This document shows positions 1 through 8,254 of a DNA stretch of 64,000 nucleotides, one piece after another (within the stretch, counting starts at the first letter, position 1; each line of letters opens with the position of its first letter). Under the pieces are notes generated by a model. It had not been told where the DNA came from. It saw only the letters and a list, made by a program, of their open reading frames with translations, and ran no database searches. The translations under genes and the position numbers were made by a program. Origin of the DNA: Geodermatophilus siccatus (lineage in GTDB: Bacteria > Actinomycetota > Actinomycetes > Mycobacteriales > Geodermatophilaceae); the NCBI RefSeq assembly GCF_900103785.1, contig NZ_FNHE01000003.1, forward strand, positions 124,001 to 188,000, in the 5' to 3' direction.

Positions 1-468
1 CACCGGCAGTGGGCACTGGGCTGGATCGCGCAGAACAGCCCGGACCTGGTCGTGCTCAGCAACGCCTACGACGCCGAGCTCGCCGACCCCGCACTGGACC
101 GGACGGCGGTCTTCCGCGACGGGCTGACCTCGATGGTCCGGCAGATCCAGGCCTCCGGTGCCCGGGTCGTCGTCCTCGGGGCGCCGCCGGAGACGGGCAA
201 CCTGCAGTCGTGCGCCAACGGGCTCAGCGAGCCCGCCGACTGCGCCGAGTCGCCCAGCCGGTCCTACCTGGCCTCGCTGTCGATCGAGGCCGAGGTCGCG
301 GAGGCGACCGGCGCGACGGCGGTCGACCCGCAGCGCTGGTTCTGCGTCGACGACCTCTGCCCGCCGTTCGTCGGTGGCACGCCGGTCTTCGCCGACGGGG
401 TGCACATGACGGCCGAGTACTCGGAGCGGATCGGCGGGTCCGTGGCGGAGGCGCTGCTGGAGTCCTGA
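1..468 (+). CDS. SGNH domain, C-terminal end of an OafA-type acyltransferase (partial)
   Basis: The frame is open from the first base of the window, so the start is missing and only the last 155 residues are seen. The visible part looks like the extracytoplasmic SGNH hydrolase-like domain that follows the membrane acyltransferase-3 domain in OafA/YrhL proteins. It has a VVLGAPPETG strand, paired cysteines (QSCANG, ADCAES, WFCVDDLCPP) and a DGVHMT block carrying the Asp-His pair expected near the C terminus. The family O-acylates cell-surface glycans; the substrate here cannot be told. The membrane part would lie outside the window. Confidence 0.75.
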   Translation, partial: HRQWALGWIAQNSPDLVVLSNAYDAELADPALDRTAVFRDGLTSMVRQIQASGARVVVLGAPPETGNLQSCANGLSEPADCAESPSRSYLASLSIEAEVAEATGATAVDPQRWFCVDDLCPPFVGGTPVFADGVHMTAEYSERIGGSVAEALLES

Positions 469-733
469 GTCCGCCCAGCTCATCGAGCGCTACCGCGTCG
501 CCGCCCGGACGGCGGCGCAGCCGCCGCACCTGACGGTCCACCCCGCCTGAGCACGGGCCCTCCCTCAGCGGGGCAGAGGCGATGGTCGGCCATGGGGCGT
601 CGTTCCGGTCGGGCAGGCGCAGCCGGCCGGTCACCGGACCGGTCGGCGGGGCTCGGCCGGGCACCCGACCAGTCACGAGCGGCCGACACCACCCGGGGCC
701 GGCGCCCGACACGTCCAAGGTGACCCGTCGTCC

Positions 734-1546
734 CTACCGGTCGGAGTTCGGTCGGTACCCACGGATCGGGCCGACCTCGGCGACCTTCGGATAGGCCGCC
801 GGGTCCCGGTCGGCCCCGGCGGGGAACTCGAACAGATCGACCATGAGCACCAGCGGGTAGGCGAGGCCCTGCGGGACCACCCGGACGAGCTCGTCGTCGA
901 CGTACAACCGCGTCTCACCGGCGTCCCACGCCGCGGCATAGGAGTGCCAGTCGGTGGCGTCGAGATCGAGGGGGACGTCGGCCATGTCCGTCCCGAGCCG
1001 GGGGTCGTGGTGGGCCTTGACGCCCAGGCGCACCGTCGAGCCGTCCGGGCCGACGGTGTGGCCGTACAGCTCGGCGATGCAAATCTCCCCGGACTGGTCC
1101 GGTGCGGCCTCCTCCAGGCCCACGAGCCACACCGCGAGCATGCAGGTCGGGTCCGGAGTGGCCCGCAGCCGCGCTTCGACCAGCCCGCTGCTGGGCGTGT
1201 ACAGCTGGCGGGTGGGGACGGCGGTCGCGACGCGGAGGTCGGGTCGGTGACGGTGTGTCCCGCGGTCGGACCCCACCTCGCCGGAGAACGACCCGGTCTG
1301 GAGGTTGGACACGCGCAGCTCGCCGTCGTCAGGGCGCCAGGCGGGCTGGTCGGCGTCGATGCGGAGACGGAGGACCCCGGGGACCAGGTCGTACCGGGCC
1401 GCCGACCGCTCGGGGGTCGTCCACTGTGGCAGGTAGTGGGCCATCCACCGGTGCGCGTCGACCTCCGTGCCGGTGAAGTCCTCGGCGAACTCCAGTTCGT
1501 ACCCGGAGCGGTCCAGCCGACCGGTGCCGGCGGTCGGCCGGTTCAC
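734..1546 (-). CDS. GH16-like secreted-type glycoside hydrolase fold protein
   Basis: 270 residues. The sequence has the layout of a GH16 (laminarinase/lichenase-like) jelly roll: an early ELEFAEDFTG strand, a central GEICIAELYG block matching the family ExDxxE catalytic loop, and a late WHSYAAAWD / LYVDDELV pair. In the catalytic loop the middle Asp is Cys (E-I-C-I-A-E); the two glutamates are kept. No signal peptide is visible, so it may be cytoplasmic or use another export route. The GTG start at 1546 overlaps the stop of the upstream YjbR gene as GTGA, which suggests translational coupling and settles the start. The open frame runs further upstream but there it only mirrors the YjbR gene. 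Confidence 0.7.
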   Translation of the reverse strand: MNRPTAGTGRLDRSGYELEFAEDFTGTEVDAHRWMAHYLPQWTTPERSAARYDLVPGVLRLRIDADQPAWRPDDGELRVSNLQTGSFSGEVGSDRGTHRHRPDLRVATAVPTRQLYTPSSGLVEARLRATPDPTCMLAVWLVGLEEAAPDQSGEICIAELYGHTVGPDGSTVRLGVKAHHDPRLGTDMADVPLDLDATDWHSYAAAWDAGETRLYVDDELVRVVPQGLAYPLVLMVDLFEFPAGADRDPAAYPKVAEVGPIRGYRPNSDR

Positions 1547-1941
1547 CGGGCCGGCGGGGCGTCGTCGAGCCACGCGCGCGCCAGCCGCCGGGGCGCCCGG
1601 GCCAGCCATGCCTCCGTGACCAGCTCCGTGAGTTCGCCGGGGTCGATGCGGTCCAGTTGGGCGAGCACGATCGGGTGACCGTCGAAGTGCGGCGTCGTCA
1701 GGTAGGTGTCCGGGTCGTCGGTCAGGAGCGCCTCCTTCGCGCCGAGGTCGGGCACCCACGCGCCGAGCGGCGGCGCGTCCGGTGCCCGGTCGCCCAGGTG
1801 GGTGAGGTCGGCCCTGCGCAGCGGCCGCTCCCAGACGAACAGCCGGTCGCGCACCCGCCACTCGGGATGACCGCGCGAGGTCCGCTCGCCGACCTCCGGG
1901 AGGTCGAGGGCGAGGGCGCGCACGTCCTCCCAGCCAGGCAC
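1543..1941 (-). CDS. YjbR/MmcQ-family protein (DUF419-like)
   Basis: 132 residues starting at GTG. The order of motifs, with an early PEVGERTSRGHPEWRVRDR segment and a late TPHFDGHPIVLAQLDRI plus LVTEAWLARAPRRLA, is that of the YjbR/CyaY-like fold family common in actinobacteria. Members are small, probably DNA-binding-like proteins of unknown cellular role. It is first in a two-gene unit with the GH16-like gene, which it overlaps by four bases. No functional link between the two is evident. Confidence 0.75.
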   Translation of the reverse strand: MPGWEDVRALALDLPEVGERTSRGHPEWRVRDRLFVWERPLRRADLTHLGDRAPDAPPLGAWVPDLGAKEALLTDDPDTYLTTPHFDGHPIVLAQLDRIDPGELTELVTEAWLARAPRRLARAWLDDAPPAR

Positions 1942-2313
1942 GCCGGCAGGCTAGCCCGTCGCGGCTGCCAGGCCTCTCCGGTGCTGACTGAGCCAGTCGG
2001 CATCGTGGGCCGTGAGAGCGCACCCAGCGGTGGGTGGCGGCTCCCGGGGGTCGACCGGTCCTGAGGGGCCGCCGCAGTCGGGGACCGGTCGGGGGCGTCC
2101 TCAACGAGCTCGCGCTGCGCCTCCATCTCCCGCGTGAAGAGGTACTCGGTGCCCCGGGTCACCACGAGATCGTCCCCCACCACCCTGTGGGTGGTCGGGG
2201 TCGGCCTGTTCGGTCGGGATCGGTGTTCCACGGGCGCCAGAGGCACTGCGGCCGCGGTGACGTGGCGGTGACGCGGCCGACGCCAGGATGGACTCTCTGC
2301 CGAGGGAGGGGCC
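1942..2313. other. Intergenic stretch between divergent genes
   Basis: About 370 bases between the YjbR gene (leftward) and the DUF2235 gene (rightward). A minus-strand open frame here reads DDLVVTRGTEYLFTREMEAQRELVEDAP near 2100-2190, which looks protein-like, but it has no clear start and runs on antisense to the YjbR gene, so it is not called. A GAGGGAGG ribosome site for the right-hand gene lies just before 2314. Confidence 0.4.
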
Positions 2314-3426
2314 ATGCCCAAGCGTCTGGTGATCTGCTGCGACGGCACCTGGAACACGCCGGACCAGGCCGCGGAGGGACGTCCCTGCCCCACCAACGTC
2401 ACCAAGGTGGCCTTGGAAGTGGCGAAGAACGGCACTGGCAACTGGGTGCAGTGCGTCTACTACCTGCGCGGCGTCGGCACCGCACGCGGTGAACGGATCC
2501 GCGGTGGCGCGTTCGGGGTCGGCCTGTCGCGCAACGTGAAGGAGGCCTACCGGACCATCGTCGACAACTACGACGAGGGCGACGAGCTGTTCTTCTTCGG
2601 CTTCAGCCGAGGCGCCTTCACCGCGCGGAGCACGGTCGGGTTCGTGCGCAACTGCGGCGTGCTCAAACGGCAGCACGCCTCCCGTGTCGACGAGGCCTAC
2701 GAGCTGTACCGGGATCGAGGCGCCCATCCCCGCGGCACCGAGTCCGAACTGTTCCGTCGCTCGTACTCCTACGAGCCCGACATCACCTTCATCGGCGTCT
2801 GGGACACCGTCGGGGCCCTGGGCATCCCGGTCCGGGGCCTGGGGTGGCTGAACAAGCGCTGGGCCTTCCACGACACCAAGCTCAGCTCCAAGGTGAAGAA
2901 CGCCTTCCACGCTCTTGCCATCGACGAGAAGCGCGGCCCCTTCCAGCCCACGCTCTGGGAGCCGCATGACGGTGACGTGCACCCTGCCGACCAGCGACTC
3001 GAGCAGGTCTGGTTCTCCGGCGTGCACTGCGGAGTCGGGGGCGGCTACGCAGACACCTCCCTGTCCGACATCGCACTGCTGTGGATGGTCCAGCGAGCCA
3101 AAGAGTGCGGCCTGGTGTTCAACCAGGACGCCTTCCCCCCGCTGCCGTCAGAAGATCCGCCCGACGACAACCGTCCCCGCTTGGCGCCGACGTACGACGG
3201 CCGACTCCGGGAGTCCCGCACCGGCCTCTACCTGGCGTCCCTCAAGCACCACCGCGAGATCGGCAACCGTCACGCACGGACCGAGAGCGTGGCCTCGACT
3301 GCGGTTCTGCGCCACCAGCAGGATCGGTCGTACCGACCGCCGCGCCTCGGGGCGTACTTGAACCGGCGCGGCCCTAGTACCGACGTCGAGCCCGACTTCA
3401 AGGACATGGGCTACCGCTATCCCTGA
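2314..3426 (+). CDS. DUF2235 alpha/beta-hydrolase (Tle1-like lipase fold)
   Basis: 370 residues with a GAGGGAGG ribosome site seven bases before the ATG. The N-terminal VICCDGTWN block and the nucleophile elbow GFSRGAF (GxSxG) are diagnostic of DUF2235, the fold shared with type VI phospholipase effectors of the Tle1 group and with many free-standing bacterial proteins. The acid and histidine are probably in the VWDTVGALG and VHCGVGGGY blocks that the family also keeps. No signal peptide and no secretion genes nearby, so a cytoplasmic housekeeping hydrolase is more likely than an effector. Substrate unknown. Confidence 0.85.
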   Translation: MPKRLVICCDGTWNTPDQAAEGRPCPTNVTKVALEVAKNGTGNWVQCVYYLRGVGTARGERIRGGAFGVGLSRNVKEAYRTIVDNYDEGDELFFFGFSRGAFTARSTVGFVRNCGVLKRQHASRVDEAYELYRDRGAHPRGTESELFRRSYSYEPDITFIGVWDTVGALGIPVRGLGWLNKRWAFHDTKLSSKVKNAFHALAIDEKRGPFQPTLWEPHDGDVHPADQRLEQVWFSGVHCGVGGGYADTSLSDIALLWMVQRAKECGLVFNQDAFPPLPSEDPPDDNRPRLAPTYDGRLRESRTGLYLASLKHHREIGNRHARTESVASTAVLRHQQDRSYRPPRLGAYLNRRGPSTDVEPDFKDMGYRYP

Positions 3427-3966
3427 GGCGCCTCGCCCGGTCCTACCGTCGGTCAGTCTGTCGCTGATCGCGTCATGACCCGAACCGGGATTCCCGGCGA
3501 TCACTGCCCTGCACCATGACCGAGGACATCACCGGTGTGGTGACGCTGCGGTGACGGGCTGCCCGCGACACTGCGCCCGCCGTGCACGGCTCCCGACCGA
3601 CCGCGGGAGCAGGTCGCGCTGGAGAGGAGGGGTCGACGTGTCGCTGGGTCGAGCCACCGCACCCGGGCGGCCAGAGCCGGACCGGGCTTCAGGAGGGAAT
3701 CCGAAGCAGCAGCTGTCATCTGGGTGGCACCGCCGCGCGGACGACGCCCGGCCGGCGATCCACGGGTTCCGCGCCGAGCACGTCGGCGTGGACCCTGGCG
3801 GCACTCGGATCCGCGCCTCAGCCGCTCACCCGACGGGGCAGCTGGCCCTCCCCGTCCTGCTCGGGCGCGGCACAGGGAGACCGCCTGGAGACCCCGCGAG
3901 GGCGCACCCGCGTCCAGAGGAGGGGGAGAACGTCGCACCCGACCGCTGTCCCGAGAGGAGCACCCC
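3427..3966. other. 540-base stretch with no convincing gene
   Basis: Several open frames cross this stretch but all are rich in Arg, Pro and Gly with no family resemblance and no ribosome site. It probably contains the promoter of the DyP peroxidase pair that starts at 3967. A GAGAGGAG ribosome site sits just before that GTG. Confidence 0.4.
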
Positions 3967-4488
3967 GTGACCGCGACTCCGCGAACGGCCGACCTGTCCG
4001 AGGACCCGGCGCCCGTACCGTTGAGCGAGGGCACGCAGTCGTTCACTGCACTCGTGCACATCAAGCCGGGTCGGCGGGAGCGACTGCAGCAGGTCCTGGC
4101 GACGGTCGCCGCGCGGATCGCCGCAGGCGAGCGCGGCCCCCTCGATGAGATCGGCACCGTCCACTCCGCCCGGTGGGTGATCCTGCCCGACTACGGGGAC
4201 GAGGGAGGCTTGCTGTTCGCCAGCGACTACGACGGCACGTGGGACGAGTACATCGAGGACTTCGCCAAGAAGGCAACGGAATCCTTCCAGCTCATCTACG
4301 ACAACTGCGTGGGATGGCCGGAAGGCGGCGCCACCGACATCCCGGCGTTCAAGGAGTACATCAAGACACACGAGCTGACGCCGGAGGTCTACTACCGGGC
4401 CTACCCCAGGGCGACCGTCCGCCAGGTGAACAGCGCGCTGCGGCTGAAGCGGCACTTGCTCGACGTGTTCGACGCAGCGAGCGAGTAA
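3967..4488 (+). CDS. Conserved small partner of DyP-type peroxidase
   Basis: 173 residues, GTG start chosen for the GAGAGGAG site upstream. I do not recognise a named family with certainty. It has an early ALVHIKPGRRERL segment, an HSARWVILPDYG strand and a LLFASDYDGTWDEYIEDF segment. This pattern, ending in an FxxYxxxH-like block (FKEYIKTHEL), resembles proteins found beside actinobacterial haem peroxidases and lipoxygenases. It ends eleven bases before the DyP gene, so the two are almost certainly co-transcribed. It could be a substrate- or haem-handling partner; that is inference from position only. Confidence 0.65.
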   Translation: MTATPRTADLSEDPAPVPLSEGTQSFTALVHIKPGRRERLQQVLATVAARIAAGERGPLDEIGTVHSARWVILPDYGDEGGLLFASDYDGTWDEYIEDFAKKATESFQLIYDNCVGWPEGGATDIPAFKEYIKTHELTPEVYYRAYPRATVRQVNSALRLKRHLLDVFDAASE

Positions 4489-4499
4489 CGGAGGACCTC

Positions 4500-5816
4500 G
4501 TGCAGGGCGAGACGACAGTGCTGGACCGCAGCGACATCCAGGGCTTCGTGCTGCGCGGGTACCGCATGCCCCACGCCGCGTACCTGTTCTACCGGTTCAC
4601 CGACGTGCCGGCCGCACGTGCATGGCTGGCCGGCATGGCCGATCCGGTCACCACGGCGGAGGAGTGGGACGCCGCACCGTCGTGGTGCGCGAACGTGGCA
4701 TTGGCCCACCCGGGCCTGGAGGCGCTGGGCCTGCCGACGGAGTCCCTGGAGAGCTTTCCGGCGGACTTCCGCGAGGGCATGGCCGCGCGTGCTGCCGAGC
4801 ACCTGGGCGACGTCGGCGACGACCTCCCCGACAACTGGGAGCCTGAGCCGCCCTTCGCCACCCGCGGCGTGCACGCGATGCTGATGCTCTCAGCGCACGA
4901 CGAGGGCGAGCTCGATCAGCGGGTGCAGGCCTTCCGCGAGCGAGCCGGGGCCGGCCTCGAGGAGGTCGGCTGCGAAGGCGCCGCCGCGCTCGGTGGCGCG
5001 CACGCGGAGCGCGAGCACTTCAGCTTCCGGGATGGCATCTCCCAACCGGTCCTGCGCGGCAGCGGCTTGGAGAAGGACGCACCGCCCGGCCGGCCGCCGG
5101 TGAAGCCGGGGGAGTTCCTGCTCGGCCACCCTGACGAGCAGGACGCCGTGTGCCAGCTCCACCCCGCCATCCTCGGCCACAACGGCACCTACGCCGTGTA
5201 CCGCAAGCTGTCCCAGGACGTCCCCGCATTCCGCCGCTTCCTACACGAGCAGGGCAGGGGCGACCCGGGCCTCCTGGCTGCGAAGCTGATGGGGCGCTGG
5301 CCCAGTGGAGCACCGCTCGCGCGGGCCGACCGGGCCGACGACCCCGTCCTGGCCTCCTGCGCGAAACACAACAACGCCTTCGACTACGCCGACGACCGGC
5401 TCGGTTACCGCTGCCCCCGCGGCGCGCACGTCCGCCGCGCCCACCCGCGCAACGGTCTGCCCTCCGAGCGCCGGCACCTGCTCATCCGCCGGGGGCTGCC
5501 GTACGGCCCCGAGCTGGGTGACGGAGCACCCGATGACGGCGCGGACCGCGGACTGGTCGGGGTCTTCCTCAACGCCAGCATCGAGCGCCAGTACGAGTTC
5601 GTGCAGCGTGAGTGGATCAACGCGCCGCGCTTCGACGATCTGGAGAACGACCCGGATCCGATCTCCGGACCGGGCGGGGGGAACTTCACCTGGCAGGGAC
5701 GGCCTCCGCGCCGGCTCAAGGGCCTTCCCCGCTTCGTCACCGTGCGCGGCGGCGAGTACTTCTTCGTCCCCAGCATCACCGCTCTGCGGTTCCTGGGCGA
5801 CACGTCCGCACCCTGA
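4500..5816 (+). CDS. DyP-type (dye-decolorising) haem peroxidase
   Basis: 438 residues. Key DyP features are present: the FSFRDGISQP block with the GxxDG-type distal Asp, and the CPRGAHVRRAHPR segment with the proximal haem-ligand His and nearby Arg. No Tat signal is seen, so it should be cytoplasmic. DyP enzymes oxidise dyes, phenolics and other electron donors with H2O2. GTG start at 4500 is supported by a GGAGG five bases upstream; longer versions of the frame only shadow the previous gene. No encapsulin cargo tail is obvious and no encapsulin gene is in the window. Part of a two-gene unit with the 173-residue protein. Confidence 0.9.
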   Translation: MQGETTVLDRSDIQGFVLRGYRMPHAAYLFYRFTDVPAARAWLAGMADPVTTAEEWDAAPSWCANVALAHPGLEALGLPTESLESFPADFREGMAARAAEHLGDVGDDLPDNWEPEPPFATRGVHAMLMLSAHDEGELDQRVQAFRERAGAGLEEVGCEGAAALGGAHAEREHFSFRDGISQPVLRGSGLEKDAPPGRPPVKPGEFLLGHPDEQDAVCQLHPAILGHNGTYAVYRKLSQDVPAFRRFLHEQGRGDPGLLAAKLMGRWPSGAPLARADRADDPVLASCAKHNNAFDYADDRLGYRCPRGAHVRRAHPRNGLPSERRHLLIRRGLPYGPELGDGAPDDGADRGLVGVFLNASIERQYEFVQREWINAPRFDDLENDPDPISGPGGGNFTWQGRPPRRLKGLPRFVTVRGGEYFFVPSITALRFLGDTSAP

Positions 5817-5969
5817 GGCGACGGCCCGGAGACGCTGATGACCGCGATCGCCCCGACGGCGGGAAGGTTCCTGACGACGTCTCGGCCGCCGAGGCGAAGA
5901 CCCCGCTTGCGCCGCCCCATGCCCGACCCCGCCGATCCCTGGAACACCGGGGACCCGGAGGCCTGCGCC

Positions 5970-6222
5970 CGGAAGCGGCCACTGGACGCGGACTTGATCG
6001 TGGTGGATGAGTCCTCGGTGCCCGACCTGCCGCTGGTCGGGGACGTCGACCAGCAGCCCTCGGTGGGCGCCGGCGAGGTGCCGCGTGACCTGCTGCACAC
6101 CGCCGTCGTCCGCGCCGAGCAGCTCGTCGTCCTCGTCGGCGCACCCCGCGCCCTCGCCCAGGCCGTGCGCGCCAACCGCTCCGGACGCCGGCACACCGCC
6201 CTCGCCCACCGCCTCCACCTGC
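5970..6222 (+). pseudogene. Relic of a RecD2-like helicase C-terminal region
   Basis: One frame reads DADLIVVDESS, DLPLVGDVDQQPSVGAGEV and then directly RDLLHTAVVRAEQLVVLVGAPRALAQAV. The first parts look like Walker B and motif III of superfamily 1B RecD/RecD2 helicases (VVDE; LVGDxDQLPSVGxGxV). The last part looks like motif VI at the extreme C terminus (YTAVTRA). In intact enzymes these are separated by some 200 residues, so a large in-frame deletion has joined them. The N-terminal half with Walker A is missing. The remnant is not expected to make an active protein. Confidence 0.6.
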
Positions 6223-6605
6223 TGGCGCGACGACCGGAGCACCCCCGGCGAGGACACCATGCCCCTGGCCACCTCCACCCGCACCGGCTCGACCGCGACC
6301 CGCTGACCGGTGCCGCGCCCCCTGGGGACGGGTCCGCGCGGACTGGGCGGCCGCAACCATCACCGCCCCTGGTCCACCCGCCGGTCACCCTCATGTGCGC
6401 CCGCCGGCTCCCGAGCGACTGATGCAACGACCTCCAGCAACCCCGCGGCGGCCGGGGCCACGTGCTGCCAGTGGACATCGCAATCGTGCGGCCAGTCGAG
6501 CAGGTCCGGCCACCGCCCGAGCAGCAGGTGCAGCCAGTACTTCCTGGTCGGTCGTCCCCGTCATGCGCTGCTCAGCAACCGACCGCGACACTCGGGGAGG
6601 CACCC

Positions 6606-7691
6606 GTGACCACAGCACAGCCCTACGTGCGCTACCGGGCGGACCTGGAGCAGCCGTTCCCGGACGAGGAGGAGATCGTCCGCCGGATCCTCGCGGCGAT
6701 GGAGCGCGCCAACCGCCAGGTCTCCGCCAAGCACAGGCACGGCCTGCGCGACGCGCACGCCAAGAGCCACGGCATCCTCGCCGGCGAGCTGCGCATCGAG
6801 CCGGGCCTGCCCGCGCACCTCGCCCAGGGCCTGTTCGCCGCCCCTCGCACGTATCCGGTCATCGTGCGCTTCTCCACCTCGCCCGGTGACCTGCGTACCG
6901 ACCGGGTGCCCGCCCCGCGCGGGATGGCCGTCAAGGTGATCGGGGTGGACGGTCCCCGGGCCGTCCAGGACGGTGCCACCACGCAGGACTTCCTCCTGGT
7001 CAACCACCCGACCCTGCCCTTCGGCACGGTCGGTGCGTACGTCGAGCTGCAGAAGGTGCTCGAGCGGCAGCACCGCCAGAGCGACCTGCGGCAGCGGTCC
7101 ACCAGGCTGGTCGCCCGAGTGCTCACCCGCCTCCGGTTCCCGCTCCCGCGGATCGCCGAGGTCCTGGCCACGCCGGGCCACCACATCCTCGGGGAGACCT
7201 TCCACTCGATGGCGGCCCTGCGCTACGGCGACCACGTCGCCAAGATCTCGGCCGCCCCGCTGTCCGAGGACGTGCGGGCGCTCACCGGCAGGCCCGTGGG
7301 CAGGCGCGCCGGGGAGTCGGCGCTGCGGGACCTGGTCGCGGACTTCTTCGCCCACCGCAGCGCCGAGTACGAGGTACGCGCCCAGCTGTGCGTCGACGTC
7401 CGCCGGATGCCGATCGAGGACGCCTCGAAGCACTGGCCGGAGGAGTTGTCCCCGCACCACCGGGTCGCGGTCCTGCACCTGCCGGCCCAGGACCCGTACA
7501 GCGACGCCCGTCGCCGCTACGCCGACGACGTCCTGTCGTTCAGTCCGTGGCACGCGCTGGAGGCCCACCGCCCCCTGGGCTCGATCATGCGTTCCCGTCG
7601 CGCGGCGTACGAGCGGTCCAGCGACTTCCGGCACACGGTGAACGGGGTCCAGCAGCGGGAGCCGTCGAGCGTCGAGGAGCTACCGGCCTGA
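6606..7691 (+). CDS. Catalase-like haem protein (SrpA/catalase-related family)
   Basis: 361 residues; GTG start follows GGGAGG. The DAHAKSHGILAGEL block carries the catalase distal His, followed by the VIVRFSTSPGD and RGMAVKVIGV strands of the catalase barrel. Near the end, RPLGSIMRSRRAAYERS provides the proximal Arg-x-x-x-Tyr haem ligand. At about 360 residues it is shorter than true clade catalases and belongs to the minimal catalase-related group, which often has peroxidase or hydroperoxide-cleaving rather than strong catalase activity. It lies in a neighbourhood with a DyP peroxidase and, 9 kb on, a catalase-like/haem-peroxidase fusion whose first domain is a relative. Confidence 0.85.
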   Translation: MTTAQPYVRYRADLEQPFPDEEEIVRRILAAMERANRQVSAKHRHGLRDAHAKSHGILAGELRIEPGLPAHLAQGLFAAPRTYPVIVRFSTSPGDLRTDRVPAPRGMAVKVIGVDGPRAVQDGATTQDFLLVNHPTLPFGTVGAYVELQKVLERQHRQSDLRQRSTRLVARVLTRLRFPLPRIAEVLATPGHHILGETFHSMAALRYGDHVAKISAAPLSEDVRALTGRPVGRRAGESALRDLVADFFAHRSAEYEVRAQLCVDVRRMPIEDASKHWPEELSPHHRVAVLHLPAQDPYSDARRRYADDVLSFSPWHALEAHRPLGSIMRSRRAAYERSSDFRHTVNGVQQREPSSVEELPA

Positions 7692-7759
7692 CGGCGCTCG
7701 CCCCGACGGCCCACTCCGCGCAGTGGGCCGCACGTCGGAGCGCGGCTCGCCCCGCGCCC

Positions 7760-8059
7760 TCAGGTCGTCGTCGATCCGGTGGGGGAGTGGCCGAGCCGGG
7801 AGCCGGGCTCGCAGGGGGTCGAGGCTCCGGCGGCCGACCCGAGGTGCCGGGCGAGGTCCCGCATCGTGACGACCACGTCGAGCCAGCAGAACGCGGCCCG
7901 CCCCGCGGCGACGACGTCCTCCAGGGAGAGCTCGGCGGGCCGGTGGTCCTGCGCGGCGGACGTCGGCGCCTCCGCACGGTCGGCCTCCGGATCCAGCACC
8001 TCGGCCAGGAGCGTCATCAGCTGGTCGTCGTCCCACCGGTACCCGTCGTTCTCGTCCAC
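7760..8059 (-). CDS. Small conserved acidic protein, function unknown
   Basis: 99 residues. The GTG start at 8059 is chosen because GGAGGGAGG precedes it on this strand. The protein is acidic, with a DDDQLMTLLAEVLDPEADRAE start and a central LSLEDVVAAGRAAFCWLDV helix. This pattern (acidic helix then AARAAFxWRxxD) is seen in small actinobacterial proteins encoded near sigma factors and regulators. No enzymatic motif. It is divergent from the large regulator gene at 8255, so they share an upstream region of about 195 bases. Confidence 0.6.
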   Translation of the reverse strand: MDENDGYRWDDDQLMTLLAEVLDPEADRAEAPTSAAQDHRPAELSLEDVVAAGRAAFCWLDVVVTMRDLARHLGSAAGASTPCEPGSRLGHSPTGSTTT

Positions 8060-8254
8060 GACCGCCTCCCTCCGGCACCCGGCCGCACACCCGCAGACCG
8101 CAGAACGCCAGGCCAGGGTCCCGACGGGGTCCGTACTCTCCAGAGGCACGAGCCCCGCGTGCTGATACACCGCCCGCCGGACACATCGCTAGCGGCGCAT
8201 CAGCCGGAACGAATGCGGGTGTGCCGACGGTCGCACCGTGCCTACAGTCGGCTC

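Noticed and set aside
734-2104. A 456-codon minus-strand frame running from the GH16-like gene through the YjbR gene
   Set aside because: The upstream half is antisense-frame Arg/Pro-rich sequence over a better-supported YjbR gene. The GTGA overlap at 1543-1546 gives a natural start.
4500-5816. DyP peroxidase as encapsulin cargo
   Set aside because: No encapsulin gene is nearby and no cargo-loading tail is evident at the C terminus. The HK97-fold protein at 29244 belongs to the phage-like element and is 24 kb away.
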